This document shows positions 1-8,457 of a DNA stretch of 64,000 nucleotides, in pieces; position 1 is the stretch's first letter; the number at the start of each line of letters is the position of its first letter. A program made the position numbers and the translations under genes. Below the pieces are notes generated by a model, which saw nothing but the letters and a program-made list of their open reading frames with translations, was not told the DNA's origin and made no database searches. The DNA is from Streptomyces morookaense (lineage in GTDB: Bacteria > Actinomycetota > Actinomycetes > Streptomycetales > Streptomycetaceae): assembly GCF_013030945.1 (NCBI RefSeq), contig NZ_JABBXF010000030.1, forward strand, positions 62,001-126,000, in the 5' to 3' direction.

Positions 1-48
1 CAGGCGGTCACGCCACCCCCGGCGCAGCGACGCTGACCGTTGCAACCT

Positions 49-93
49 CGGCTGGGCTCTTACGGGTTCCGTCAACCCGTAAGAGCCCAGCCG
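49..93. terminator. Perfect 20-bp inverted repeat, probable bidirectional terminator
   Basis: The arms at 49-68 and 74-93 are exact reverse complements (left arm begins CGGCTGGGCTCTTACGGG) around the 5-base loop CCGTC. A perfect 20-bp stem with so short a loop suits a rho-independent terminator between two units, although neither side has a long T tract. The gene to its left is outside the window, so which unit it ends is unknown. Confidence 0.6.
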
Positions 94-514
94 GGGTCCT
101 CGCAGCATCCGTCCTGACGGCGAAACAACTCGTTTGCGTGAGATCCAGGTAATCGTTGGCTGTTGGCGAGAGCTGCAACCTGATCACCCGAACGCAGTAG
201 TGCAACGTGGCTGCCGATGTCCTGGCGGTCCATGTGGAGGACAGCGCAAGCTCATGCGAAGCCCGTCAGTGTCTGTGAACCCTGACGGGATCTTGCAGAA
301 CCGGAAAGCCGAGGCCGCTTCTACCCGAGATCGACCCCTGCGCCAGATTTACCAACAGCGTCCCTACACGGGGTGCGGCCGCCTAACGTCGGCCGGCCGA
401 CCACTACTTCGCGCGTGCGGCTGTCTCGACCCGGATACCGCCAAGGGGTTCGTGGGTCAGCACTGATCCGCCCCTCCCGTCAGCCGAGGACAACTTCAGA
501 AAACCGGGCTGGTG

Positions 515-661
515 TGAAGGTTGTCCACCAGATCGGCATCGGTCAACGGCGGGTCCCGCCGCAAGGGGTAGGCGAGTCGACCGTTGGGTATCTGGCGACT
601 CCCCCTCCCCAGCCTCCCTGCGACCGTCGCGACCGGTGACGATCACGCGCACTTCTTCCAT
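515..661 (-). pseudogene. Decayed third copy of the immunity-like gene (copy A3)
   Basis: The minus strand starts with MEEVRVIVTGRDGRREA, nearly the same start as the intact immunity-like gene at 2260-2664. It then jumps, out of frame, to sequence matching that gene's C-terminal third (the region coding NGRLAY and DPPLTNADLVDIF). The middle is deleted. It is the most degraded of three copies and cannot give the full protein. Confidence 0.6.
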
Positions 662-689
662 CAGATATCGGCAGCCCGTGGCCCCTATC

Positions 690-924
690 AGCATGCGAGC
701 GATCTCCAGACCCGCGTCGAGCGCACTGAGCCTGGCAGGATCACGCTCGTCATCGAGCACTACGACATGGAACCAGTTTCTTGGTGTTGCTAATCAGCCA
801 TCGGATTCCGCCCCGGGACTCCACTTCCAACCCTCAAGGCCGGACTGCAACCACCATCACGCCGATCTCGTGGTCCTGCAGGAAGTCCACGCCCGCCTCC
901 CAAACCCTTCGAGTATTACTGCTT
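690..924 (-). pseudogene. Decayed second copy of the S1-like small gene (copy B2)
   Basis: The minus strand matches the intact 91-codon gene at 1909-2184. Its C-terminal part (VVVLDDERDPARLSALD) is clear, and the N-terminal part can be followed only by changing frame. Frameshifts and an in-frame stop break it. Its 3' end is fused into the start of the A3 remnant, which suggests recombination between tandem cassettes. Confidence 0.6.
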
Positions 925-983
925 GATGCCGTTGAAATAGCCGAAGAGACCCCACCGGTGACGGATCCGGCGAGGCCTCATGG

Positions 984-1387
984 CTACTTGTTCGGGAACC
1001 TGAAGAATCGCATCACCGCTCGGCGCTGGTCTTCGACCGTACCCACTTCAGGGAGCTGGGCAGACGCGAAAATATCCACTAGGTCAGCATCGGTCAACGG
1101 TGGATCCCGCCGCACGGCGTAGGCGAGCCGGCCGTTGGACATTGGGCGCCCCGTCCCTGACGGGAAGACCATGGGGCGTGCCCCCTGGCAGCGGAGGAGG
1201 AGCCCTTCTCCTTCAAGGCGCAGCGCACGGCCTTGAGGCACTCGAAAAGATCCACATCCGGATGAACGGTAGTCGTCCCATCGGCCCAGACGAGCTTGAT
1301 GCCCGGTGTGCCAGAGTCCTCAACCTCAAGAACCACGGTCTCCCGGCGACCATCACGACCGGCAGCAATCAGGCGCATTTCTTCCAT
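984..1387 (-). pseudogene. Frameshifted second copy of the immunity-like gene (copy A2)
   Basis: This copy starts at ATG 1387 and reads MEEMRLIAAGRDGRRETVV, closely matching the intact gene at 2260-2664. Near position 1200 the frame shifts, and the rest (ARPMVFPSGTG...VDIFASAQLPEVGTVEDQRR) continues in another frame to a stop at 984. Without the shift it would be about as long as the intact 134-residue protein. A short ART-toxin C-terminal remnant lies just upstream with the same TGATG junction as in the intact pair. Confidence 0.75.
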
Positions 1388-1458
1388 CACAGCTCCAGTG
1401 GACGACAGTTCGGGTTTGGCAGCCGCACACCGTTGATCCAGCCCGAGTCGATACGCTC
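1387..1458 (-). pseudogene. Displaced C-terminal tip of the ART-type toxin
   Basis: About 23 codons read ERIDSGWINGVR then LPNPNCRPLEL and stop. This matches the last residues of the large toxin at 2664-6659, which end GVRLRNGTWLPNPNYRPLGL. The stop overlaps the start of immunity copy A2 as TGATG, exactly as the intact toxin overlaps immunity copy A1. It therefore looks like the end of an older toxin-immunity cassette whose upstream part was lost. Confidence 0.65.
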
Positions 1459-1540
1459 CGCTCTCACGCCAGTGCCCCGCCTCACTGCAGGCGCTGCACT
1501 GGGATTCAAACCGACCGCCCTTATCGATAGCGGCGGAAAC

Positions 1541-1762
1541 TCACTCGACCCACTCGATCTCCCACTGCGAGGACTCTACAAACGATTCGAGCGCCGCTAT
1601 ATCCACCCAGCAGTCACCCCCGTCGGCCGACTCGGACAGGTCACCAACGAGGAAGATGTAATACCCACCTGTAACATCGGAATCGTCATGGGGTTTCACA
1701 AAACAACCTTCATAAAACCCCGAAAGGGTACACCCGCACCTCTCCAGTTCAATTCTTGTCAT
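1541..1762 (-). CDS. Small acidic protein, candidate immunity protein (C)
   Basis: This 73-residue acidic protein is cytoplasmic (no signal or membrane segment) and contains GGYYIFLVGDLSES and a C-terminal WEIEW. Its ATG at 1762 lies inside the last codons of a displaced toxin-like tip ending at 1749, giving a 14-bp overlap typical of translational coupling. Local GC is lower than in neighbouring genes, as is common for exchanged toxin/immunity modules. The family is not recognised; the immunity role is inferred from size, charge and position. Confidence 0.55.
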   Translation of the reverse strand: MTRIELERCGCTLSGFYEGCFVKPHDDSDVTGGYYIFLVGDLSESADGGDCWVDIAALESFVESSQWEIEWVE

Positions 1763-1905
1763 TTGTTACCGCCGAGAGTGAGACGTGATTGTTGGCCAAA
1801 GGCTTTCCGACTTCATCAAAGACCTCAAAATGCACGTGCGGCCCATCGGGCCAGTGACCTCCCACGAGTGAATCGGGGTCGACGCGGAACCCGCGACGCT
1901 TGTCA
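1749..1905 (-). pseudogene. Orphan toxin-tip-like fragment
   Basis: A minus-strand frame of about 50 codons ends with HWPDGPHVHFEVF, then GKPLANNHVSLS and a stop at 1749. It has no start of its own and begins just after the stop of the small gene at 1909-2184. The His/Asn-rich stretch resembles a C-terminal toxin domain, but no family is assigned. Its overlap with the small gene at 1541-1762 suggests a displaced toxin tip with its immunity gene. Confidence 0.5.
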
Positions 1906-1908
1906 GCG

Positions 1909-2184
1909 CTACGTCGTCTCCCTCAGCCTGCGGGCGATCTCCAGATCCAGGTCGAATGCGCTGAGTCTGACAGGATCACGCTGGTCGTCGAGCACGACGA
2001 CATGGAACTCCCTGCCGACGATGTCGGATCGGTCACCCGAGGGCCACTCCGGGTCCTTGGTGTTGTCGATCAGCCCTCTGGCTCCGTCCCGGGACTCGAC
2101 CTCCAACCCCCAAGGCTGAACCGCGACCACCGTCACGTCGGCCTCATGGTCCTGTAGAAATCCCACGCCTGCCCCCAACCCCAT
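1909..2184 (-). CDS. Small S1/OB-fold-like protein, immunity-array member (B)
   Basis: This 91-residue protein contains VTVVAVQPWGLEVE, then GLIDNTKDPEW and VVVLDDQRDPVRLSA. The alternation resembles an S1-like beta-barrel, although no family is firmly matched. It lies 75 bp downstream of the immunity-like gene at 2260-2664 on the same strand, and a decayed duplicate sits at 690-924. The duplication together with its neighbour suggests it travels as part of a toxin/immunity cassette. Whether it is an immunity protein or an accessory factor is unknown. Confidence 0.6.
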   Translation of the reverse strand: MGLGAGVGFLQDHEADVTVVAVQPWGLEVESRDGARGLIDNTKDPEWPSGDRSDIVGREFHVVVLDDQRDPVRLSAFDLDLEIARRLRETT

Positions 2185-2259
2185 CGAGCAATACTGCTTG
2201 CAACCGCTGGGAATAGCCGAAGAGGCCCCACCGATGGCGGATCCGGCGGGGCCTCGTGG

Positions 2260-2664
2260 CTACTTGTTCGAGAACCCGAAGAACCGCATCACCGCTCGGC
2301 GCTGATCTTCGACCGTACCCACCTCGGAGAACTGGGCCGACGCGAAGATGTCGACCAGATCTGCATTGGTCAACGGCGGGTCCCGCCGCAAGGTGTAGGC
2401 GAGCCGACCGTTGGACATCTGGCGACCCATCCCCGATGGGAAGACCATGGGGCGCGCGCCCTGGCAGCAGAGGAGAAGCCCTTCTTCCTCAAGGGTGCGG
2501 CGTACTGCCTTGAGGCACTCGAAGAGATCCACATCCGGATGGACGGTAGTCGTCCCATCGGTCCGGACCAGCTTGACGTCAGGTGTTCCTGAGTCCTCGA
2601 CCTCGAGAACCACGGCCTCCCGGCGACCGTCATGACCGGCGGCAATCAGGTGCACTTCTTCCAT
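2260..2664 (-). CDS. Probable immunity protein for the adjacent ART-type toxin (A1)
   Basis: This 134-residue protein starts MEEVHLIAAGHDGRREAVV and includes ARPMVFPSGMGRQMSNGR and ADLVDIFASAQFSEVG. It has no signal peptide, so it should act in the cytoplasm. Its ATG at 2664 overlaps the toxin's stop as TGATG, which predicts translational coupling with the upstream toxin. Two decayed copies lie downstream (984-1387 and 515-661), one still next to a remnant of the same toxin tip. Position and repeated pairing support an immunity role; no known immunity family was recognised. Confidence 0.7.
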   Translation of the reverse strand: MEEVHLIAAGHDGRREAVVLEVEDSGTPDVKLVRTDGTTTVHPDVDLFECLKAVRRTLEEEGLLLCCQGARPMVFPSGMGRQMSNGRLAYTLRRDPPLTNADLVDIFASAQFSEVGTVEDQRRAVMRFFGFSNK

Positions 2665-5600
2665 CACAGTCCCAAGGGGCGGTAGTTGGGGTTGGGCAGC
2701 CAGGTCCCGTTCCGTAGCCGCACACCGATGATCCGGCTCGGTTCGATGCGCCCTGGAATCGCGATCTCCTCCTCGTCGGCATACACATTCTCCGGCCATG
2801 CCTCGTTCACATCTATCCCGAAAATCCCGTCGATCTGGTAAACGTTGCCACCGCGGCCTTTGGCAACGGACTCGTACTTGGTCGTCGCCACGTACCCCGA
2901 GTCCTTCGACCACCCGGAAGCATGTTCCATCAGGTCCATGTTGGACCCGCGCGGCTCGAACCCAATCTTGAAGATCTCATCCGGTCCCCGGGTGTCGCTC
3001 CGGTACACGACCTTGGGGCGGCACTTCTTGTACTCAGCGGCCGCGGCGCTCGCGAACCCATGGTACGCATGGGCGGCCGGCTGACCGCCCGCGGCGAGGC
3101 CATGCTTAGGCTTCTTGGGACGCTTCGGCGGGTCGGAATCCACCAAGCAGGCGGGAATCTTCTTCCGGATCTTCTCAAGGGCCTCCTCGAACTTCTTGAT
3201 CTTCTTGCGCGCCCCAGCGACCTTGTCGAGGAACTTGTTGATGCCCCAGACGGCCTTCGAGATCTTCGGGAGCTTTCCGACGATCTTGAGTGCCTTCGCC
3301 GGTCCGGCGTTCTGGACAACTGCCCAGATACAGATGGGGATGTCCCCGGTGTCGATGCACTCCTTGATGTCCTCGGCGAAGAGTTCGATGAGGATCTCGG
3401 CGCCGTTTTCCTTGAGGTAGTCGAAGAGGCTCTTCTCGGCGAGCTCTTTGAGATCCTTGTACTCCTCAGGAGTGAGCCCGGATTCCTTGAGAGCGTCGTC
3501 CAGGTCTGCCCCCTCGCCGGGTTCTCCCTTCGGTTCTTCCTTCGGCTTGGCGGCTTCCGTGCGGTCCTTGCCTGCCTGTTCGCTCTCGTACTTCTCGGCC
3601 TTCTTGGCCGCCTCGTCGGCCTCCTTGGCATACTCGTCGGCCTTCTTGGCAGCGGCTTCCGCCGACTTGGCGTGTTCCTCGGCGGAGTCGGCGAGTTTGC
3701 CGGCGTCCTCGGCGTCCTGGGCCGCCTGCTTGGCCGCGCCCTGGGCGGTCGTGGCCTCCTTCTCTGCCAAAGCGGCGAGGCTGTTGGCGGCCGCGGCCTG
3801 GTTGTCGGCCTCGGTGGAGGCGGCGCGGGCGCGTACGGCTTCGGATTCGGCTTGGTTGGCTGCGTCGCGTGCCGCCGACGCATCTACGTAGGCCTCATTG
3901 GCGGCGTTGCGGGCGTCGTTGGCGTCGGCCTGGGCCTGGGCGTCCGCCTCGTTGGCGCGGGCTGCGGCCGCGCGGGCCTGAGCGGCCTCCTCTGCTGCCT
4001 GGGCAGCGGACTTCAGGGCGGCCGCCGTCGAGCGTGCCGCGTCCGCGGAGGAACGGGCCGCGTCGGCAGCGGCCTTGAAGGCGGGAGCCACCTGGGCGTT
4101 GGCCCGTGCCGCGGCGGCCTCTGCGGCGTCGGCGGCCTTGACCGCTTCGGCGGCCTTGGCCTCCGCCGATGTGACCTGGTCCGCACCCAGCTCCTTCGCG
4201 GCCTTGGCCACAGCGGCGGCGAAGTCGGCGTCGATGTCGGATCCGCTGAAGGGAGCGGTCAGTTCGATGGCTGTGTTGGCAGGGTCGGCGATACCCGCCG
4301 CGGCGGTCCTGGCCGCCGCGGATGCCTGTACCGCGACCGTGCCCTGGATCTGCGCCATGGCGGACTCGCGGGACGCCCCGTCGGCCTCGTCCCTGGTGCG
4401 GTTGGCCGCCTGCAAGGCGCCCTTTGCCTCGGTCGCGGCCAATCCGGCCAGGCGCGCGGCTTCGTGCGCGGCCATACCTGCACGGGCCTCCTGAGCAGTC
4501 GCCTCCGCGGCTTTGCTGTTGGCCTGCTGGGCCGCGGCGTGGGTGGCGGCGGCCTCGGCCTCGGCTTTCTTCGCTGCTTGGTTGGCGGCGGCGGCCTCGG
4601 CCTCGGCCTGGTTCGCTGCGGCGTTGGCGCGCGCGGCGTGTGCGGAGGCCTCTGCAGCCGCGGCGCGCGCTCGGGAGGCTGCCCCCTCGGCCTCGATGGC
4701 CGCGGAACGGGACCTCATGGCAGCGCCGCTCGTCTCGTCGGCAGCTGTACGGGCCCGTCCCGCGGCTTCACCCGCCGCGCCGGCTTCCGCCCGTGCCTCG
4801 TCCGCTGCCCGGCGGGCATCCTCGGCCGCTTCGGTGCCCTTGGCCGAAGCGGCTATCGCCTCCAGGGCCCGGGCCCTGGCTTCCTGCGCCTTGTGCTCCC
4901 GCTCGGCGTCAGACGCCTTGTTCCGCGCCTCGCGTGCCTTGGACTCCTCCGCGCGGGCCTGCTCATCCGCCGTGGCCGCCTTGCCTTCCTGCGCGGCTGC
5001 CCGCTCCCGCGCCGCTGCCGCGTCGGCCGAGGCTGCCTGCGCCTCCGCACGCTTGGCCGCCGCCATACGGGCCTCGGCCTCCGCACGGGCGCGCGCCTGC
5101 GCGGCGTTGTCGCGCTCGCGTTCCGCCCGCGCCCGCGCCTCGGCGGCCAGGGCACGCTCGCGCTCGGCAATCGCCCGCTGCTCAGCGGCAATCCTGGCCT
5201 GGCGCTGGGCCTCCACTCGGGCGTCGCGTGTCTTCTTCGCGTGGTCCCACGCTGCCTGCTCGGCCTTCTGAGCGTCGATCCGCGCCTGCTTCGCCTTGAC
5301 GGCCGCATCAGCGGCGATCCTGGCCTGCCGACCGGCGGCATCCGCCAGCTCAGCCGCGGCCCTGGCGTGCTGCTCGGCGTTGGCGCGCCACTGCTTGGCC
5401 TGCTCCTCGTGCAACTCGGCCTGATTCTTGGCTTCGAGGCCCGCCGCATCGGCCACTGTGGCATCCACCGCGTGCTGGGCGGTCTCAGTGGCCTTGACCG
5501 CGGCCCGGGCCGCGGAGCCCATGCCCTCGGCGATCTCGGCCCACTGCGCACCGTGGGTCAGTCCCGTGTCCACCAGGACTTCGGCCTGCACCTTGGCCCG

Positions 5601-6659
5601 GCCTGCGGCGACCTCGGCCTGCTTGGCCGCCTCTTCGGCGTTCTTGACCTGGCGGGCGACTTCGGCCTTGACCTGGTCGTACTCCGACAGCCGCTTGCCG
5701 GCCCGGTCCGCGGCGAGCATCCGGTCGGCCTGGCGTGATGCCGCAGCCGCCGAACTCATCGCGTTTGATGCGTTCTTGAGAGCCCTGACCGCGTCTCCAT
5801 GGGCCGCGATCAGCTTGGTGCGGGCCTCGGCTGCACGAGCGGCGTTCTCCGCCAGCTTCCGCAGCTTCTCCGCGGCCTCCTGGGCCTCCTTCTGGGCCTT
5901 GTCCTGAGCTGCCCGCGCATCGGCGTCCTTCTGCGCAGCAGCCAGGTAGCCCTTCTCCAGGAACTCCGCGATCACCTTGTCGTCGTTCGACGCCAGCGCG
6001 GCCTGGGCAGCCTTCTTGACCTCCGGTCCCCCGGAGGCGGCGAGCATCTCGACGCGCTTGCGGTTCTCCGCCGACCTCTTCTTGTCGTTCTCCTCAGTGG
6101 ACTTGTCACGTCCCCGGGCGATATCGGCACCGAAGGCCAGGAAGTCGGCGCGGTCCCTGGCATCCCCCTTCAGGACACGCTCGACCTCACTCTGGAAGCA
6201 CGTTCCACCGGTGCCCCGCATCGCCTCGATCCTCCGACGGTTGTCGGCGTCGACGGCTTCCTTCTTCTCCTTGGCGCGCTGGCGGGCCTCGGCCTCGCCG
6301 TGATCCAGGAACTCCCGGAGAGCGTTCGGGTCGGTGCTCTCCAGCGCCTTCTTGGCGGCCTCCTTGACCTCGTCTTCCTCGTCTAACTCCGCGAAGACCT
6401 CGACCAATTGTCGGTCGCGCTCGTCGCTGATCCTGTCCAGCTCGGAACGCGGCGGAGCCGCCGGCGCCTCGGCCGTCTTCAGCAGAGCGGAGAGGGGCCT
6501 GGCGGCCGCAGCCGTCCTGGCCGGCGGCTGTGCGACAGCGGCCTGCTCCGTCAGGCCGCCCAGCAGTGCCACGGTCACCGTCATGGTCACGGCCTTTGCC
6601 GCCGCCGTGGGCGCACCGGTGCGTCTTCTTCCGGCCTTGGGCCGAAATCTACCTATCAA
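2664..6659 (-). CDS. Secreted ALF-repeat/coiled-coil protein with C-terminal ADP-ribosyltransferase-like toxin domain
   Basis: The 1331-residue protein starts with a basic, hydrophobic signal peptide (cleavage likely after AVA, about residue 43). ALF-type repeats occupy about residues 75-260. A very long Ala/Glu/Lys/Arg-rich coiled coil fills about 270-1080. The last 116 residues look like a pertussis/scabin-type mono-ADP-ribosyltransferase: YRSDTRG with the NAD-binding Arg near 1220, the STS-like YVATTK near 1256, and an E-x-E in DEEEIAIPG near 1296. Related domains transfer ADP-ribose from NAD to protein or DNA. E-x-E, rather than the Q-x-E of DNA-modifying scabin, hints at a protein target; this is inference. 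The rod-like middle and tip-plus-immunity layout suggest a polymorphic toxin. It follows a terminator and may have its own promoter. Confidence 0.8.
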   Translation of the reverse strand: MIGRFRPKAGRRRTGAPTAAAKAVTMTVTVALLGGLTEQAAVAQPPARTAAAARPLSALLKTAEAPAAPPRSELDRISDERDRQLVEVFAELDEEDEVKEAAKKALESTDPNALREFLDHGEAEARQRAKEKKEAVDADNRRRIEAMRGTGGTCFQSEVERVLKGDARDRADFLAFGADIARGRDKSTEENDKKRSAENRKRVEMLAASGGPEVKKAAQAALASNDDKVIAEFLEKGYLAAAQKDADARAAQDKAQKEAQEAAEKLRKLAENAARAAEARTKLIAAHGDAVRALKNASNAMSSAAAASRQADRMLAADRAGKRLSEYDQVKAEVARQVKNAEEAAKQAEVAAGRAKVQAEVLVDTGLTHGAQWAEIAEGMGSAARAAVKATETAQHAVDATVADAAGLEAKNQAELHEEQAKQWRANAEQHARAAAELADAAGRQARIAADAAVKAKQARIDAQKAEQAAWDHAKKTRDARVEAQRQARIAAEQRAIAERERALAAEARARAERERDNAAQARARAEAEARMAAAKRAEAQAASADAAAARERAAAQEGKAATADEQARAEESKAREARNKASDAEREHKAQEARARALEAIAASAKGTEAAEDARRAADEARAEAGAAGEAAGRARTAADETSGAAMRSRSAAIEAEGAASRARAAAAEASAHAARANAAANQAEAEAAAANQAAKKAEAEAAATHAAAQQANSKAAEATAQEARAGMAAHEAARLAGLAATEAKGALQAANRTRDEADGASRESAMAQIQGTVAVQASAAARTAAAGIADPANTAIELTAPFSGSDIDADFAAAVAKAAKELGADQVTSAEAKAAEAVKAADAAEAAAARANAQVAPAFKAAADAARSSADAARSTAAALKSAAQAAEEAAQARAAAARANEADAQAQADANDARNAANEAYVDASAARDAANQAESEAVRARAASTEADNQAAAANSLAALAEKEATTAQGAAKQAAQDAEDAGKLADSAEEHAKSAEAAAKKADEYAKEADEAAKKAEKYESEQAGKDRTEAAKPKEEPKGEPGEGADLDDALKESGLTPEEYKDLKELAEKSLFDYLKENGAEILIELFAEDIKECIDTGDIPICIWAVVQNAGPAKALKIVGKLPKISKAVWGINKFLDKVAGARKKIKKFEEALEKIRKKIPACLVDSDPPKRPKKPKHGLAAGGQPAAHAYHGFASAAAAEYKKCRPKVVYRSDTRGPDEIFKIGFEPRGSNMDLMEHASGWSKDSGYVATTKYESVAKGRGGNVYQIDGIFGIDVNEAWPENVYADEEEIAIPGRIEPSRIIGVRLRNGTWLPNPNYRPLGL

Positions 6660-6675
6660 GGGGAACTCCCTGGTG

Positions 6676-6717
6676 AAAGAAAAAGAAATCCCCCGCCCTT
6701 CACATGCGGGCAGGGGA
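6676..6717 (-). terminator. Rho-independent terminator
   Basis: On the minus strand TCCCCTGCCC pairs with GGGCGGGGGA (one mismatch) around a short loop, followed by ATTTCTTTTTCTTTC. The hairpin with a T-rich tail lies between the stop of the ALF gene at 6757 and the start of the large toxin gene at 6659. It should separate, or attenuate, transcription of the toxin from the four upstream genes. Confidence 0.75.
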
Positions 6718-6756
6718 TGTCAGATGAAGCGAGAAACCTCGGAATCGTAAGGGAAT

Positions 6757-7866
6757 TCAGCCCTTCACGCGGTTCTCGCTGTCCTGAGCCCGGTCGAACA
6801 TGTCCTTCCAGAACGTGGCTGTATCGGCCGCGTCCGCCTGTTCCTTGGCCCAGGAATCCTGATTGGTCTCGACCGACCCTGCGATGTGCTTCCAGAGTCC
6901 GTCCGCGTCCTCCTTGGCGGCCTTGGCGATCTTCGCCCAGTTCTCCGCCTGCGCCGCGGCCGCTTCCTGCTCGGCCAGCCATGCCCTGCGGGCGGCGTCG
7001 GCGTGGCCGGCCACCGACTTCCATGCCTCTTCGGCCTCGGCCCGGGCCTTTGCCGCGTCGGTCGAACCCTTCAGCGCCTCTTCGGCGGCCACGGCCTTCC
7101 CGATCAGCAACGCCAGGGTGCGGTGACGCACTGCCTCCGCTTCGGCGGCCTGCAGCCGGTGTGCTTCCAGGTCCAAGGACGCGCCCGCGGCCCAGCCATA
7201 GCCGAAAAACTCCTCAACGTCCGCGTCGGTGGCCGCGGGCCGCAGAGCCCACTGCGCCGCAACCCGCACCTGCTCGCCCGGGTCGTGCTCAGCGATCTTC
7301 CGTACGAAGCCACGGTCTTTCGCGACGACTTCCTGCCGGTACTGCGCGCCCGCCTCCCTGGCCGCCCGGTCGCGCTTTTGCGCCTCGGCGTAGCCGGACT
7401 TGACGAACGCCGCCCGGTCCGCGTCCGAACCCATCAAGGCGCGTTCCGCCGCGGCGTGCACCGCTGGAGAGAACTCCGCGGGGTGCGTACCCGCCACCCG
7501 CTCGCAGAACGCGCGGTTGAGGTTCTTCGCCTCCTTCATACGTCGCATGGCAGCATCGAAACCGCCACCGGGAGCCAGCCACTCCGCGATCGCCTCGTCG
7601 CCGCGGGAACTGCGCAGGGCCAGCCACGCCGATGAGCGGATCTCGGACGGGAGGTTCGACATCGCCATCTTCAGGACACGGTCCCGCGCTGCTTGGGCCG
7701 CCGCGGTTCTGATGGGCGGGGGCTGGTCGATCGCGGCGACCACGGCCGGTGTGTCGGCCCGGGCCGGTGCAGCCGCGACGGCGGTCCACGCGCCAGCCAG
7801 CATTCCGGCCGTCAGGAACGGGGCAAGCCACCGCTGTCCGCGCGACGCTGGTTTCCCTGCGGTCAT
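6757..7866 (-). CDS. Secreted ALF-repeat protein
   Basis: The 369-residue protein has a signal peptide (hydrophobic stretch near 15-33, APARA cleavage region). ALF-type helical repeats follow, spaced by conserved E/D-x-F and W/F-L/I patterns (EIRSSAWLALRSS, ERALMGSDADRAAFVKSGY, VRVAAQWALRPAATDADVEEFF). The C-terminal third is an Ala/Glu/Lys coiled coil. It resembles the N-terminal half of the toxin at 2664-6659 without a toxin tip. Its ATG overlaps the stop of the upstream lectin gene by 4 bp, so the two are co-translated. It may be an exported partner or scaffold; enzymatic activity is not evident. Confidence 0.8.
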   Translation of the reverse strand: MTAGKPASRGQRWLAPFLTAGMLAGAWTAVAAAPARADTPAVVAAIDQPPPIRTAAAQAARDRVLKMAMSNLPSEIRSSAWLALRSSRGDEAIAEWLAPGGGFDAAMRRMKEAKNLNRAFCERVAGTHPAEFSPAVHAAAERALMGSDADRAAFVKSGYAEAQKRDRAAREAGAQYRQEVVAKDRGFVRKIAEHDPGEQVRVAAQWALRPAATDADVEEFFGYGWAAGASLDLEAHRLQAAEAEAVRHRTLALLIGKAVAAEEALKGSTDAAKARAEAEEAWKSVAGHADAARRAWLAEQEAAAAQAENWAKIAKAAKEDADGLWKHIAGSVETNQDSWAKEQADAADTATFWKDMFDRAQDSENRVKG

Positions 7867-8426
7867 TTGACCGTCCTGATCTGCCAGAGCTGACCCCTGG
7901 TCTGGTCGCAGGCGTACGACCGTACTCGCAGGCCGTTCAACCGTGCGCCGTCCCCGCCGTTGTCAACGTGCAGGCAGCGGTTGTAGGTGTGCGTGACCCG
8001 GAACTCGTAGAGCTTCTTGACGGGATCGACGAGGGGGAGCTGCCAACGCATCTGCATGCCCCCACTGCACGTCCAGATCTGCACATCCGCGCCCTCCTGG
8101 GTGCCGCTGTTCTCGACTTCGAGGCACTTGTCGCTGCGTACGGACCGGAGCTCGAAGGATGAGTTGTCGACGGGGATCACACGCCATTGCTGCGAGTCGG
8201 AACCGTCGCAGGCCCACTGGATGGCCTTGGCCTCGTTCAGGACGTTGGTGGTCGAGTCTCCGACGAGGTCCAGACACATGTCAGTGTCCGGCAACCGGAG
8301 GTTGACAACCGTCCCGGCGGGCGTGGGGTCGGCAGCGCCCGGCACAGCGTGTGCAGTGGTTGTACCGGCAGCCGCTGCAGCGGCACCGGCGCAGACAGCC
8401 AGTGCGGAGCGAAAGATTTTAGCCAT
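7863..8426 (-). CDS. Secreted ricin-type beta-trefoil lectin-like protein
   Basis: The 187-residue protein has a signal peptide ending near AHAVPG and one ricin-B-like trefoil. Repeated Q-x-W or Q-W motifs are visible (SQQWRVIP, MRWQLPL, GQLWQIR), along with Cys-Leu-Asp/Glu-x2 turns (MCLDLVGD, KCLEVENSG, RCLHVDNGG). Such folds bind sugars or proteins outside the cell. It overlaps the downstream ALF gene by 4 bp and follows a similar trefoil gene by 31 bp. No catalytic domain is attached. Confidence 0.8.
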   Translation of the reverse strand: MAKIFRSALAVCAGAAAAAAGTTTAHAVPGAADPTPAGTVVNLRLPDTDMCLDLVGDSTTNVLNEAKAIQWACDGSDSQQWRVIPVDNSSFELRSVRSDKCLEVENSGTQEGADVQIWTCSGGMQMRWQLPLVDPVKKLYEFRVTHTYNRCLHVDNGGDGARLNGLRVRSYACDQTRGQLWQIRTVK

Positions 8427-8457
8427 CGTGAAATCCGTTTCTGGTAGGCGGTGGGGG

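Noticed and set aside
2922..5738. Long plus-strand open frame opposite the ALF toxin gene
   Set aside because: It is rich in Leu/Gly/Arg in a pattern produced by reading the complement of Ala/Glu/Lys-rich codons, has no domain and no ribosome site. The minus-strand signal peptide, repeats and ART motifs make the other strand real.
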